Source: Leptodactylus fallax (lineage: Eukaryota > Chordata > Amphibia > Anura > Leptodactylidae). Taken from it: a DNA stretch of 64,000 bases. The stretch's first letter is position 1. The number at the start of each line of letters is the position of its first letter. The position numbers and the translations under genes are program-made. The notes beneath the pieces are model-generated. The model did no database searches. It worked only from the letters and a program-made list of their open reading frames with translations, and had not been told where the DNA came from. The DNA lies in the NCBI GenBank assembly GCA_947044405.1, contig CAMRHE010000197.1, forward strand, positions 1,054,001 to 1,118,000, read 5' to 3'. Positions 23,401 through 32,362 of the stretch are shown here, piece by piece.

Positions 23401-26400
23401 AAAAAAAAAAACACCTCTTTGAGAAGACCACTCCCTTACTCTTCCCAGACCAGTTTTCCTGTGACGTAATTCTGCTTTACATTTTTTATACTGAACATGT
23501 TTGAGAGAACCACATCTTCCAGAAGATCAGTTTTCAATACAACCTTGGGTGGGTGTCTCAATATGGTTTGACTATGTATGTGTGTATGTACACATATTTT
23601 TTTTTTTTCTACGTACCATGTAGGTCGAGGCAGAGCAAAGGACAGCAAGTGCTTCCTGATCACAAGTAAGAGAGAACAAGCTGTTAGAGAAAAAAAATAA
23701 CTTGTTATGCGAGGTTATGATGAATGAAGCTGTGGCCCAAGTGCAGAAACAGGACAAGAAAGAATTTCTGGCACAGGTACTATTTACTGTATGATGTAGA
23801 AAATTACCTTCAATGCAAGAGATTTCTTTTGGTGGAAAGAGATTTTAGTATACACATTAGTATACATTTAGTATTTATTAGTCTTTAGTATACACTTAGA
23901 ATTTGTATATGAATCGGTCATAAGGATGTGATTGGTAGAAGCTACTGCTATGGATGGGGCTGAAAGCAGCTCTGCACCCATTCAAGTAATAGGTGTAGAT
24001 CTGCTTCCCTGTCTACTCTATAGTGGTGTCACAGGATTTCAGCAGTTCTGTGTCTATTACTTGAATAGGAACAGAGCTGCTTCTTACACTCAGAGACAAC
24101 CAGATCTGCTGATCGGTACAGGGTCCAGGTGTCAGACTACCAATGATTAGATACTGATGGCCTATCCTGTGGATAGATCATCAGCATATAAAATGCCATT
24201 GGGATAGGAAAATCCCTTTTAAACTTTGTCACAGCGGTAGTTGGTGTGCCGTGATGTACTATTAGAGCTGGCAAAGTGGCAGTGCCCACGCAATCAATGG
24301 CAGGAGGATGGCTGTAATGAACATCTTTACTCTGCCACAGCTGCTAGGATCAGAGAAAACTATCATCCTGGGAGGTTAACACACTCAATACAGAAGATCA
24401 TCCAATGATCCATATATATTTCTTTATTTTAATGTATACAATTCGTAAGTCCACTTTTGGAGCAGTTATTAAATAGATGACACATAATGGCAGGGTTTTT
24501 TTTTTTCCATATGACTGGTTTAAACCTGGCTCAGCTGAGCCAAACATCATAGTAATACGTGAAACAGTGAGATCAGCACTGTTGAGTCCTGTCTGGAAAA
24601 TGTGGCAGTCACACAAACCATTTTAACCAGGCGACATGCTGTCATAGGAACAAGTCCTGACATGTGACCTAGTCAATAGACACAAGAATGTGTTACATCT
24701 GTACATTTGTTGTAACTAAAACAGTATACAAGGTGTAATTGGGGAAATTTATTAAAATAAGCATGCCAGTTTTATGGCGCAAATTTGGTGCATTTTTGGT
24801 GCGCGTTCATATTTACAACAAAAACTGCCATTTTCTCCATTTTTTTGACCAGCGCCCCATGTTTTAGAAATGTGGGTGGAGACCAAGGCAGGGACACAAA
24901 TGTGCTGTAAATTATTCATCATAACTAAGAAAACTGGCATGAATTATGTCTGAAATCTATACTAATACTGGACAGTCCCAGAATTAAGAGCCCAGAGTCT
25001 CTTAATATTTCAAGTGTATCTTGCGCCAGCAGGAAAATGAAGTAAGACTGGTGGAGGAAATGTCAGTCAGTCTTAAGAAATAGAAATACCCCCCAATCTG
25101 TCTTTATCTTATGTATTACCAGAAAAATACTCACTGCTCTCAACACAAAGCATAGAAAATATCCACCTGAGAAATGTACTTCAGGATAGCAAAAAAAAAA
25201 AAAAAAACTGATTCAGGAGAGATCAGACAATATTTTTTTTTCTTTACTAAAGGGTCTTCGATTCCAAAAAGAAGAGAAGAAACAGAGAGATTTCAAAAAG
25301 AATTTCAAACCAAGAGAACTCAGTAAGGAAAACAAACGACTGCTTTGTGTAAAATGCAAAAATTTTGCATGCAATACGGATGACATTAGAATTATACAGG
25401 TAAGTAAAAGTGATAGGATATGCTACTTTATTTGAAAATGTAAAGAAAATAAAAAATATACACTTACCGGTATTGCTTTTCTGAAGCCCATGACCGCACA
25501 CATGCAAGGAGACTACCCATCCTAGGACAGGAAACCTGGAGATTTGTTAAAAAAAAAGAAAAGTCCACACCACCTTTCCACCTCAGTGATTGGAAAGGAA
25601 AAGCCGAAAATAACATTTTAGCATTCAAGCAAAACTTTTATTAAAGGAGAACAAAACATTACAGTCCCACCACAACACAAGTAACAAAAGCAGAAAACTG
25701 AAAAGTTAAAAGGAAAAAAAAGAAGACTATCCTTTCACTCCCGAATTACAAAGCAACCAGGATTCTGTCAGGCTGAAAAAAATTAAAGTTAAAAAATTCT
25801 GGGTGATGCTATGGGCTTCAGAAAAGCAATTATCAGTAAGTGTAATTGTTGTTTTCTCAGTGCCCGTGGCAGCACCCATGCGAGAATAAACTAGTAACAC
25901 CAGGGCCAGAAGAAAGCCTGTGGGATCTCTACCCAAGGCCAAATGGGAAAAAAAAGGGTCCAGAAGTTCCAAAAATAAAATCAAATGGCAGAACCAGAGT
26001 TCTCACCAGGAAACCAAAGAAGAGAGACCTACATTTCCTTAATGGACCAATAGATAATCCCCCCAAAGCTAGAGCTCCAACATCTAACTAGACATCTAGA
26101 ACCCTGGCTTAAAAGACCTGGGCACAAGCCAGCAGGGAAGACTGCAGACAAGAATTGTTTTCAGGATGAACATACCGAAAAGAACCCAGCTCTAGTTCAA
26201 AAACCACAAAAACCTGGAGGCTGCTGAAATAGAGGCAGAAAGAGTGAGCCCAAAGGCCATTGAGAAATGGGCCAATTGAGAGGTGGCCTCAGAGGCACAC
26301 AGGTAGTCCAAGGCCCAAAGGGCTGGAATACACAGATGGGTTGTCACAGCTTATGTTTCCTGCTTCAGACATTATGCAGGTTGTGATTCAGCTTGCAATC

Positions 26401-29400
26401 CGCTAAAGTGGCTGGCTGGCTCTCCCTCTTAGCCAACTTGTGACGTACCTAGTGATCCTACTATGGGAACCCCATCAATAGGATCTCTCCACTACTGGGC
26501 ATTATCATGGAGACAGGACACGCCACCAACCTTTATCTCTAAGGTTAGATGGCGCACCACACTTTCTTCCCTGGTGCTCCCAGCAATCTGTAGACAATCG
26601 GAAAGGGGAGGGGGGAGAAACTCCAGATCTCATAGCTCCAACAGGCACTACCTGAACTGAGAAGTGGAAGGAATATGAACCTTTTTATCGCCTCAAGTTT
26701 CCTGTCTTACGATGGGTGGTCTCCACAAATGGGTGCTGTCATGGCCACTGAGAACAAAAAAAAAAAAAAAAAAAGCACAAATTACATTAAATCACATTTA
26801 ATAGCTAGATCCTGTGTAAGGCTATATGCAAACATTTCAGATGTCAATGCAGAAAATGTGTATCAAAATATAGATCTGGAAATCCACATGAACTGTTGTA
26901 TCATCATCAACGGATGTATCATCATCATGTACATGTATCCTCAATGTAAAAAAATCTGAATTAAAGTTTTACATTGAGGCTTTAAAATTAAAAAAAAAAA
27001 AAAAATTGTCAAAATTCCTGCATGAAAATCTGTGCTGGACTGCTGTGGCTCTGTAGCTCTACTGAACCAAACTTCAATGAACATTAGTAATGGTAATGTA
27101 AGTTCCGTTCAGTAGACCTGTGTTAGATATCCCATTAACCATTAAAGTGATGTTATACACAGGAATGTGCTTGCTTAAGAGTTAAATATACATGTGATAT
27201 ACAGGTTTATGAATGTAACCCATTGAGAAAAGTGAAAACAGTGGAAGCTGTGACCTCCCCACCTTATTGTCAGAAGTTTCAATCATTTCTACAAGTGCAT
27301 CTCAATAAATTAGAATATCAAAAAGTTTTTTTTTTTTAGTAATTCAATTGAAACACATATATTATATTGAGTCATTACAAACAGAGTGAACTTTTTCAAG
27401 TGTTTATTTAGGTTAATGTTGATGATTATGGCTTACAGCCAAGGAAAACTCAAAAGTCATTATCTCAGAAAATTAGAAAAAATTAACCCAAAACACCTGC
27501 AAAGGCTTCCTAAGTGTTTAAAAAGGTCCCTTAGTCTGGTTCAGTTGGCGACACAATCATGGGGAAGATTCCTGACTTGACAGATATCCAGAAAGCAGCC
27601 ATTAACACACTCCACAAGGAGGGTAAGCGACAAAAGGTCATTGCTAAAGAAGCTGGCTGTTCACAGAGTGCTGTATCAAAGCATATTAATGGAAAGTTGA
27701 GTGGAAGGAAAAAGTGTGGTAGAAAAAGGTGCACAAGCAACCGGGATAACCGCAGCCTTGATAGGATTGTTAAGAAAAGGCCATTCAAAAATTTGGGGAG
27801 ATTCACAAGGAGTGGACTGCTGCTGGAGTCAGTGCTTCAAGAGCCACCACACACAGACGTATACAGAACATGGGCTACAAGTGTCGCATTCCATGTGTCA
27901 AATGTGTCAAGCCACTCATGACCAATAGCCAACGCCAGAAGCATCTTACCTGGGCCAAGGAGAGAAAGAACTGGACTGTTGCTCGGTGGTCAAAGGTGTT
28001 GTTTTCAGATTAAAGTAAAGCTTGCATTTCATTTGGAAATCAAGGTCCCAGAGTCTGGAGGAAGAGTGGAGAGGCACACAATCCAAGCTGCTTGAGGTCT
28101 AGTGTGAAGTTTCCACAATCAGTGATGGTTTGGGGAGCCATGTCATCTGCTGGTGTAGGTCCACTGTGTTTTATCAAGACCAAAGTCAACGCAGCCGTCT
28201 ACCTGGAAATTCTAGAGCACTTCATTCTTCCCTCTGCCGACAAGCTTTTTGGAGATGGAATTTTCATTTTCCAACAGGACTTGGCGCCTGTCCACACTGC
28301 CAAAAGTACCAATACCTGGTTTAATAACCACAGTATCACTGTGCTCGATTGGACAGCAAACTAGCCTCATCTTAACCCCATAGAGAATCTATGGTATTGT
28401 TAAGAGGAAGGTGAGAAACACCAGACCCAACAATGCAGACGAGCTGAAGGCTGCTATCAAAGTGTCGGGGGTTAATCTCCCCCGGGATGGATGTCACCGT
28501 AAGCCTAATCAAATAGATAACCAGTTTCGAGCGCTCGGGAAACAAGACGTACACAGGTATCGTGTATGAACAGTTTCTACTTTATTGCGTAGTTCAATAC
28601 AGTTTTAAAAGCAAGCTCAGTTACATAACAGTCATGTGATCAATATACATATATGGTCTTTCCAGTTCCGTTATCAGACAAATTTGTTCAGTTACCCATC
28701 ACCCCAGATGTTTCCTTTTCACCTTATCTGAATGTCCTTCTTATCATTCCTGAGAATACCAGTTCTGCTGAGAACATCAGAATTGTTGACATCTTCCCCC
28801 AGACTCCAAGTCTGTATTCTATCTATAAACTATGCAGTCTTGTCTGCAGAACATTCCACCCTCTTGTGCTTTCTGTATATAGTGCAAACTATGTTTTAAC
28901 CCTTACAAAAGCAACCTGGGCTTCCATAACACCTCTGCAGTGCCACAGGCTGATCTCCTCCATGCCACGCCACATTGATGCCATCATTCATGCAAAAGGA
29001 GCCCCGACCAAGTATTGAGTGCATTTACTGTACATAATTTTCATTTGGCCAACATTTCTGTGTTTCTGAGATGACTTTTGAGTTTTCCTTGGCTGTAAGC
29101 CATAATCATCAACATTAACATAAATAAGCACTTGAAAAAGTTCACTCTGTTTTGTAATGACTCAATATAATATGTGTTTTCACTTTTTCAATTGAATTAC
29201 TAAAAAAAACAAAAAAATTTTTTGATATTCTAATTTTTTGAGATGCAGTTGTATATGTCAAGCACTGACCTTGAAATGTATCGACCTGGGAGATGAACAA
29301 CCATTCACTAGCAGTCTACTGTGTTTTCTACTACAGGTTGCACATCACACAGTGATTGATAAAGACTTTAAAGTTCGCTATGTTACAAAGCCTCATTCAA

Positions 29401-29654
29401 GTCCAAAGATGTTTGGTGGCTACAAGAAATTGCATAAAATATACTGCAAGAATCCCAAGTGTGGAGAGGACTGGGGGATCTCAGGTACCTACCTTGAATT
29501 CCAGGACATTCCACTCATCAAGATCGACAAGTTTGTGGTAGAAAATGCTAACGGATCTCAGGTGTACTTCAACAAGTGGGTGAAAGTCAACTTTAGAATG
29601 AAGGAATTTGATTCAGAAGAAATACAGGAGTCATTTTCTGCTAATCCAGAGTAG
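11553..29654 (+). CDS. RIGI: RIG-I (RIGI/DDX58), 3' portion of gene, seven exons
   Basis: RIG-I is a cytosolic RNA helicase-like ATPase that detects short double-stranded RNA with 5'-triphosphate and signals through MAVS to interferon. The exons seen are 11553-11688, 13224-13366, 14176-14266, 18720-18890, 23624-23776, 25253-25399 and 29337-29654. They encode about 385 residues: the end of the helicase insertion, the second RecA-like domain and the C-terminal regulatory domain. The CARDs and the first helicase domain must lie left of the window, so the intron before 11553 exceeds 11.5 kb. Splice sites are GT/AG and phases agree, except that the fifth exon has one base too many in a run of eight A (23690-23697). 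As read, the protein would stop at TAA 23698-23700 and lose its RNA-sensing domain. This may be an assembly error or a real loss. Confidence 0.95.
11700..13223. other. RIG-I intron, one MITE only
   Basis: Apart from the hAT-like MITE at about 12358-12612, I see nothing identifiable. Confidence 0.5.
12358..12612. mobile_element. hAT-like MITE, degraded
   Basis: The left end 'gctaggttcacactag' and right end 'gtagatgtgaacat' are imperfect inverted ends. The inner 'tctgttggaggaccagga' recurs in related form at 35480-35880 and 63560-63632. Confidence 0.5.
13224..13366 (+). CDS. RIGI: RIG-I exon b (start of second helicase domain)
   Basis: Reads [20 protein letters not shown] and then [12 protein letters not shown], the conserved 'LFVxTRALV' strand of the second RecA-like domain. 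Acceptor 'tcttgcag', donor 'gag|gtgact'. It joins the previous exon through a split Ala codon and ends in phase 0. Confidence 0.94.
13367..14175. other. RIG-I intron, nothing recognised
   Basis: AT-rich intron sequence with no repeat or gene that I can name. Confidence 0.4.
14176..14266 (+). CDS. RIGI: RIG-I exon c
   Basis: Reads [20 protein letters not shown] then [10 protein letters not shown], matching the human [20 protein letters not shown] segment. Acceptor 'atttttag', donor 'ttag|gtacat'. Ends in phase 1. Confidence 0.93.
14510..14590 (+). ncRNA. Hammerhead ribozyme-like motif in RIG-I intron
   Basis: CTGATGA at 14532-14538, helix II GGA/TCC around the loop 'caacaa', then GAAA at 14553-14556. 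Stem III is the palindrome ACAGCGCTGT (14556-14565), which can form three pairs with a GCGC loop or a dimer. Cleavage is predicted after A14566 (triplet GTA). Stem I is long: AGCCAATTCACTT (14510-14522) pairs with AAGTGAAATTGGCT (14574-14587) with one bulge and extends outwards. The core is complete. It lies on the sense strand of the RIG-I intron and may be a PLE or retrozyme relic. Confidence 0.72.
14591..14994. other. Flank of the hammerhead-like motif
   Basis: Contains no gene. GC content rises toward a minisatellite. It may belong to the same old element as the motif, but this is not shown. Confidence 0.3.
14995..15730. repeat. Minisatellite, 'cattaaactgggggcagatg' type
   Basis: More than 15 imperfect units of about 25-40 bp with the core 'acattaaactgggggcag'. 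From about 15560 to 15720 the units appear in reverse complement ('gcccccagtttaatgtcc'), so the array changes orientation. Confidence 0.85.
15850..16370. repeat. AT-rich minisatellite, 'ggggactattatttataag'
   Basis: Units around 'ggactattatttataagg' fill 16005-16350. The left part 15860-15995 holds reverse-complement units ('aaataatagttcccctta' type). Like its neighbour, this array is inverted about a centre near 16000. Confidence 0.75.
16680..16990. mobile_element. Palindromic MITE-like element, copy 2
   Basis: Same family as 5829-6178, with 'ccatggtcatgtgatga' and 'catcacatgaccatgg' arms and the shared tail 'tattggaaaattgt' to 'tgaaagtggccaatcc'. The left outer arm is missing or very degraded. 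Confidence 0.72.
16991..18180. other. RIG-I intron, mostly unannotated
   Basis: A short A-run at about 17070 and a MITE end 'aggctaggttcacactag' at about 17812 are visible. Nothing else is recognised. Confidence 0.4.
18184..18233. repeat. (TA)n followed by poly-T
   Basis: About 15 TA units run into some 20 T residues. Confidence 0.95.
18465..18560 (-). ncRNA. Degenerate hammerhead-like repeat relic
   Basis: On the minus strand 'cttgaagagagctagcactc' is followed by 'tcgaaag'. It fits a hammerhead whose CTGATGA has lost two bases (CTTGA), with an intact GAGAG/CTCTC helix II and GAAA. The adjacent 'aggtatcgcctgatttctt' belongs to a repeat I recall from amphibians. It is probably inactive. Confidence 0.45.
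18720..18890 (+). CDS. RIGI: RIG-I exon d (helicase motifs V and VI start)
   Basis: Reads [20 protein letters not shown] (motif V) and [17 protein letters not shown], the start of motif VI. Acceptor 'cttgttttag', donor 'agag|gtacaa'. The phase matches the split Gly codon on both sides. Confidence 0.95.
19072..19434. mobile_element. Non-autonomous Tc1-type element (363 bp)
   Basis: Inverted ends 'caggtgcatctcaataaatt' and its complement, flanked by TA on each side (19070-19071 and 19435-19436). There is no transposase. The ends match the larger element at 27292-29251, which may have supplied the enzyme. Confidence 0.93.
19545..19885. repeat. Two diverged tandem copies, ~135-190 bp
   Basis: Both copies contain 'gagtggta', then 'ccactctgctc', then 'ctttaca' and 'agtactgatgga'. 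No protein is visible. Confidence 0.45.
20085..20250. repeat. Short direct repeat pair
   Basis: 'gtgtttttgagagtgatctg' occurs at about 20103 and 20208, and 'ccacagcatagtagca' is also repeated around it. Confidence 0.65.
20262..20492. repeat. (TG)n, poly-C and (CA)n between direct repeats
   Basis: A (TG)n tract at about 20304-20321 and a poly-C plus (CA)n tract at about 20407-20449 lie in opposite sense. They are bounded by two copies of 'cttacctggttactaatgct'. Confidence 0.75.
20500..21288 (-). pseudogene. DIRS-like RT C-terminus and RNase H
   Basis: The frame contains [20 protein letters not shown] (end of the reverse transcriptase), [12 protein letters not shown], and [15 protein letters not shown], the first Asp strand of an RNase H fold. 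[12 protein letters not shown] follows with the catalytic Glu. [17 protein letters not shown] is found in another frame near 20610, where the second Asp is expected but Asn is read. A frameshift near 20580 and the loss of everything after 'LNHQ' show that it is dead. Confidence 0.72.
21310..21798 (-). pseudogene. DIRS-like gag fragment
   Basis: The Ser/Arg-rich N-terminal part ([16 protein letters not shown]) is followed by a helical part. Position directly upstream of the DIRS-type RT supports a gag identity. There is no zinc knuckle. This is a moderate call made mainly by context. Confidence 0.5.
22570..23620. other. RIG-I intron, no clear feature
   Basis: The first 190 bases may still belong to the DIRS-like fragment. 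Short A- and T-runs are present at 23190, 23390 and 23597. Confidence 0.35.
23624..23776 (+). pseudogene. RIGI: RIG-I exon e with one-base frameshift
   Basis: The first part reads [15 protein letters not shown], the arginine-finger motif VI, and continues to EQAVREKK before a TAA at 23698. The bases after the A-run read [20 protein letters not shown] in the next frame, which fits the human MMND helix. The exon is 153 nt. The next exon starts in phase 0, so 152 nt is needed. The difference falls in the run of eight A at 23690-23697. Confidence 0.9.
23935..24230. repeat. Dispersed amphibian-type repeat
   Basis: Contains 'ggcctatcctgtggatagatcatcag' type sequence (written here as 'ggcctatcctgtggatag') and ends 'ggaaaatcccttttaa', typical of widespread frog MITE/SINE-like repeats. 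No ORF. Confidence 0.45.
24231..25252. other. RIG-I intron, nothing recognised
   Basis: AT-rich, with no clear repeat beyond A-runs near 25190. Confidence 0.35.
25253..25399 (+). CDS. RIGI: RIG-I exon f (pincer end and CTD zinc site 1)
   Basis: Reads [20 protein letters not shown]. The CVKC pair matches the first zinc-binding Cys pair of the regulatory domain (human C810 and C813). Acceptor 'actaaag', donor 'cag|gtaagt'. It is 49 codons in phase 0. Confidence 0.94.
25455..25852. mobile_element. Element with DIRS-like inverted ends
   Basis: 'attgcttttctgaagcccat' at about 25472 pairs with 'atgggcttcagaaaagcaat' at about 25811, and 'acacttac' with 'gtaagtgt' further out. No protein is present between the ends. 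It may be an internally deleted DIRS-like copy. Confidence 0.5.
25853..26762. mobile_element. Second element with DIRS-like inverted ends
   Basis: 'tctcagtgcccgtggcagca' at about 25856 is complementary to 'tgctgtcatggccactgaga' at about 26733. It abuts the preceding element directly. The internal 0.85 kb shows no convincing domain. A poly-A tract follows at 26757-26774. Confidence 0.45.
26763..27291. other. RIG-I intron, nothing recognised
   Basis: A-runs at about 26760 and 26990, otherwise unremarkable. Confidence 0.35.
27559..29018 (+). pseudogene. Tc1-like transposase, broken and interrupted
   Basis: The start reads [20 protein letters not shown] with helix-turn-helix segments ([20 protein letters not shown]). 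Later pieces are VLFSD (first catalytic Asp) directly followed by a stop, [13 protein letters not shown] (second Asp) and NPIENLWY (Glu). The end [14 protein letters not shown] is at 28973-29017. Frameshifts, in-frame stops and a solo LTR at 28463-28907 inactivate it. Confidence 0.93.
28463..28907 (-). mobile_element. Solo LTR inside the Tc1 transposase
   Basis: It begins TGTCGGGGG and ends CCTTACA, with TG...CA termini and a 4-bp duplication AAAG on both sides (28459-28462 and 28908-28911). Removing it rejoins the transposase as AAIK-ATW. On the minus strand an AATAAA lies near 28580, so the LTR is probably read on that strand. Gypsy and endogenous retrovirus origins are both possible; no internal gene remains. 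Confidence 0.85.
29337..29654 (+). CDS. RIGI: RIG-I last coding exon (CTD)
   Basis: Encodes the rest of the C-terminal domain: [12 protein letters not shown] holds the second zinc-binding Cys pair (human C864 and C869), and [10 protein letters not shown] follows. It ends SFSANPE and TAG at 29652-29654. Acceptor 'ctactacag'. AATAAA at 29674 is very close to the stop, so the true poly(A) site may be further on. Confidence 0.95.
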   Translation, partial: VAHHTVIDKDFKVRYVTKPHSSPKMFGGYKKLHKIYCKNPKCGEDWGISGTYLEFQDIPLIKIDKFVVENANGSQVYFNKWVKVNFRMKEFDSEEIQESFSANPE

Positions 29655-30043
29655 TTTATTTAATAATAATAATAATAAAAAAAAAGCACTACATGCACTT
29701 TCTCGTGCAATTTTTATAACCATTATTAAAATAGTAAAAAATGTAATGAGAATTGTCATGTCTTTGACATCTAAAGATCACCTAAACATAATTTACACAG
29801 TACGGTCACACACAGGATCTGGGGCAGCAGATTGGCGAGCTCACTGAAGGAAAAAAAAAAAAGTGACTTGCTTGATTTTGCCACAGATTCCATGGCTCAA
29901 GACTCCCTGCTGATTAGGCCAAGCAGCAGACAGTCGTGTCGAAATGCCGATACCCTGCATTGGCATCCTGTCATAGCTAGAATATGGCAGCAGAAAACAA
30001 AGAGGATTCTTCCTCATTTTCCGCTGTGTGAGCTTACCCTTAT
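29655..30043. other. RIG-I 3' UTR and downstream flank
   Basis: AT-rich, with (AAT)n at 29661-29676 and candidate poly(A) signals AATAAA (29674) and ATTAAA (about 29726). The actual 3' end cannot be fixed. Confidence 0.5.
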
Positions 30044-31622
30044 AGGCTAAGACTGAGGACTCATGTTGCGGAATTTTTTATTTTTTTACTGCAGATTTTT
30101 GAACCGGAGCCTAAAGTGGCTTGAAAATGAATGGTAAATATAAAAGGAAGCAGTTATACTTTTTTTTTTTTTCTAAATCCACTAGTGGCTTTGGTTAAAA
30201 AAAAACCAAAAAACCAACAAACAAACAAACATCTGCAACTAAAAAGCACACAGCCTAATTCTACTTTTCCCAATCTAAAAATATTCTTAAATACACAGCG
30301 TTAGTATTCTCAAAGTTCCCAAGGGCTTGTGATTGTTGGGAATACTTTTGTCCCAATGCCTATGAATATACGGTTAAAGACAAGATACAGTTTCATCTAA
30401 GAAAGGTGGAAACAGTTTTTATTGCAGATTTTGCTACTGTTTTTTTGAGCCAAATCTAGGAATAGATTCAAAAGAAATGGGAAATATAAAAGGGGACACT
30501 AATACTTCTGCACTATTATCCACACATGGCTTTGGCTAAATAACCACAGTAAAATCTGCAACAAAAACTCAACATGTTTTCAGCCTTAGGCTGAGGCCCC
30601 ACGTTGCGGAAACGCAGCTTTTTTTGTTGCAGATTTTGCTGCGGTTTTTTGAGCCAAAGCCAATAATGGCTACAAAAGAAATTGGAAATATATAGGAAGT
30701 TCTTATACTTTTACCTTCTGCTCAATCCATTCCTGACTTTGGCTCAAAAAAACACAGTAAAATCAATGTGGGGCCTCAGCCTTAAGGCTTCTTTCACACA
30801 GCAATGTTTGGTCAACGATTTTCATCAGCAATTGTGTGCCAAAACTAGGAGTGGGTTAAAAACACAGAACAGGTACAAATATTTTTATTATACCTGATCT
30901 CTGTGTAGTCTCCACTCCAAATTTTGGTTCACAATCACTGAACAAAATCACTGACCAAACACTGTCGTGTGAAAGTAGCCTTATTCTAAGGTTCCACATT
31001 GCAGAAAAAAAAAGCGGTGTTTTACAGTACCAGCAAAGTGAATGAGATTCTGGCTAATCCCATTCACACACTGCAGGAGGAAAAAAAAAAACTCATGCAT
31101 TTTTGAAATCTGCAGCAGGTCAATTTTACCTGCAGATACGTTCACACTTTCCCTGAAGATTTAACAAGGGAAAAACCAAAGCAAATATGCAATGAAAAAA
31201 ACTGGAAAAAAAAACCCAAGATCTGTTTTCTCTGCATGTTATCCTGCAGCATTTTTCAGCTGCATTCCACAATGTGGGGCCTTAGTTTTAGGCCAAGGCC
31301 CTACGTAGCGACCCACAGCCGGAAAATGCTGCAGAAAAGACTGTGGCGGAAAGGCATTGTGTTTTTTTCTGCAATGTTTTTCATAGAAAGTCTGCAGCGT
31401 TTCCTCTGTGGACTTTCTGCTTCTATTATACCTATACGGGAATTATACCCCATAGGTATAATTGACAAGCTGTGATTTACAAAAACGCAACGATTTTTGA
31501 AATTACAGCATTTCCACTGCAGATTTTTTTTTTCCCAATGTGTGGATGGGTTTAGCCAGAATCCCATCCACTTTGCAGGTACTATAAAACGCGACATTTT
31601 CGGAACATGAGGCCTTGGGCTT
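30044..31622. mobile_element. Cluster of five or six hAT-like MITEs
   Basis: Copies at about 30044-30257, 30400-30590 and 30588-30784 share 'ttgttgcagattttgctg' and 'gagccaaagcc' with 'gaggccccacgttgcgg' ends. A different MITE at 30783-30982 has ends 'aaggcttctttcacacag' and 'gtgtgaaagtagcctta'. Copies of a third type lie at 30984-31292 and 31290-31622 ('aaggccctacgtagcg' ends). Several touch end to end. Confidence 0.75.
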
Positions 31623-32029
31623 CAAGGGATTTTTGAGACTTCTGTATTTATGATCTCTCCTTAGGATAGGCCATCAGTAGCAGATCAGTGGGATTCCTGA
31701 CAACACCACGATCAACTAATTGTAATTGAAAAGTCCACCGATTGTATACTGGCTATGCCATTTGTTGCACTCAGTTCCATTCACTTGAATGGGACTCTGC
31801 AAGTGTGCAGACCCTCACCAATCTGCAGTGTGTGGCCACACACTCTTTAACCTTATTGAATGGGGCATCAGATCTGCAGCAGAAACCTGTACCTGAGTCT
31901 CTGTGAAAGTGGCTTCAGTATTTTTGCTGTGGAGCCTGTGGCCAAAAACAGTCAGTAAACTGAAACCAGAAGTAGAACCTACATAAAGAAAAAGTGTAAG
32001 GCAAAGATTTGGCTCTTGATTCTTACTGA
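31623..32029. other. Intergenic, part of a dispersed repeat
   Basis: Contains 'ggataggccatcagtag' and 'cattcacttgaatggg', phrases common in frog repeats. No gene. Confidence 0.35.
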
Positions 32030-32362
32030 TGTAAGAAACGCCGCAGAAAAAAAAAAACAGTGTTTTAGACACTGTGTAGTGGATGGGATTCTAGCAAAGT
32101 CCATCTCCAGAGTGCTGGAAAATACGTGCTGTGGATACGCTGCAATTTCCAAAACCGTTGCGGATTTTTTAAATTGCAGCATGTCAATTATATCTACATG
32201 GAAACGCTGGCTGTTTCCCTATAGGTATAATTGAAGCAGAAAGTCCACAGAGGAAACCTCTGAGGACTTTGTGAAAAACACTGTGGCATAAACTGCGATC
32301 TGTTGCCGCCGCAGTTTTTTTCCGCAGTACTTTTTTGCTGCGGGACACTACGTGGGGCCTTA
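32030..32362. mobile_element. MITE of the 'acgtggggcctta' type, cut by Tc1
   Basis: The right end 'acactacgtggggcctta' matches the MITE at 44796-45072 in reverse. The TA at its end is the target of the next element. Confidence 0.6.

Larger units (their letters stand above)
27292..29251 (+). mobile_element. Dead Tc1-type transposon, split by an LTR
   Basis: Inverted ends begin 'caagtgcatctcaataaatt' and end in the complement, with TA on both sides (27290-27291 and 29252-29253). Without the inserted LTR it is about 1.5 kb, normal for Tc1. The ends match the MITE at 19072-19434. Confidence 0.94.

Noticed and set aside
23690..23700. Programmed ribosomal frameshift in RIG-I
   Set aside because: No homologue uses one and no downstream pseudoknot is evident; a sequencing error or mutation is simpler.
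28653..29018. 121-codon open frame as a gene
   Set aside because: It is a chimera of the solo LTR and the end of the Tc1 transposase.
29238..29336. Extension of the last RIG-I exon upstream
   Set aside because: The open frame continues into the Tc1 right end and intron, but the acceptor at 29335-29336 and the homology start at 29337.
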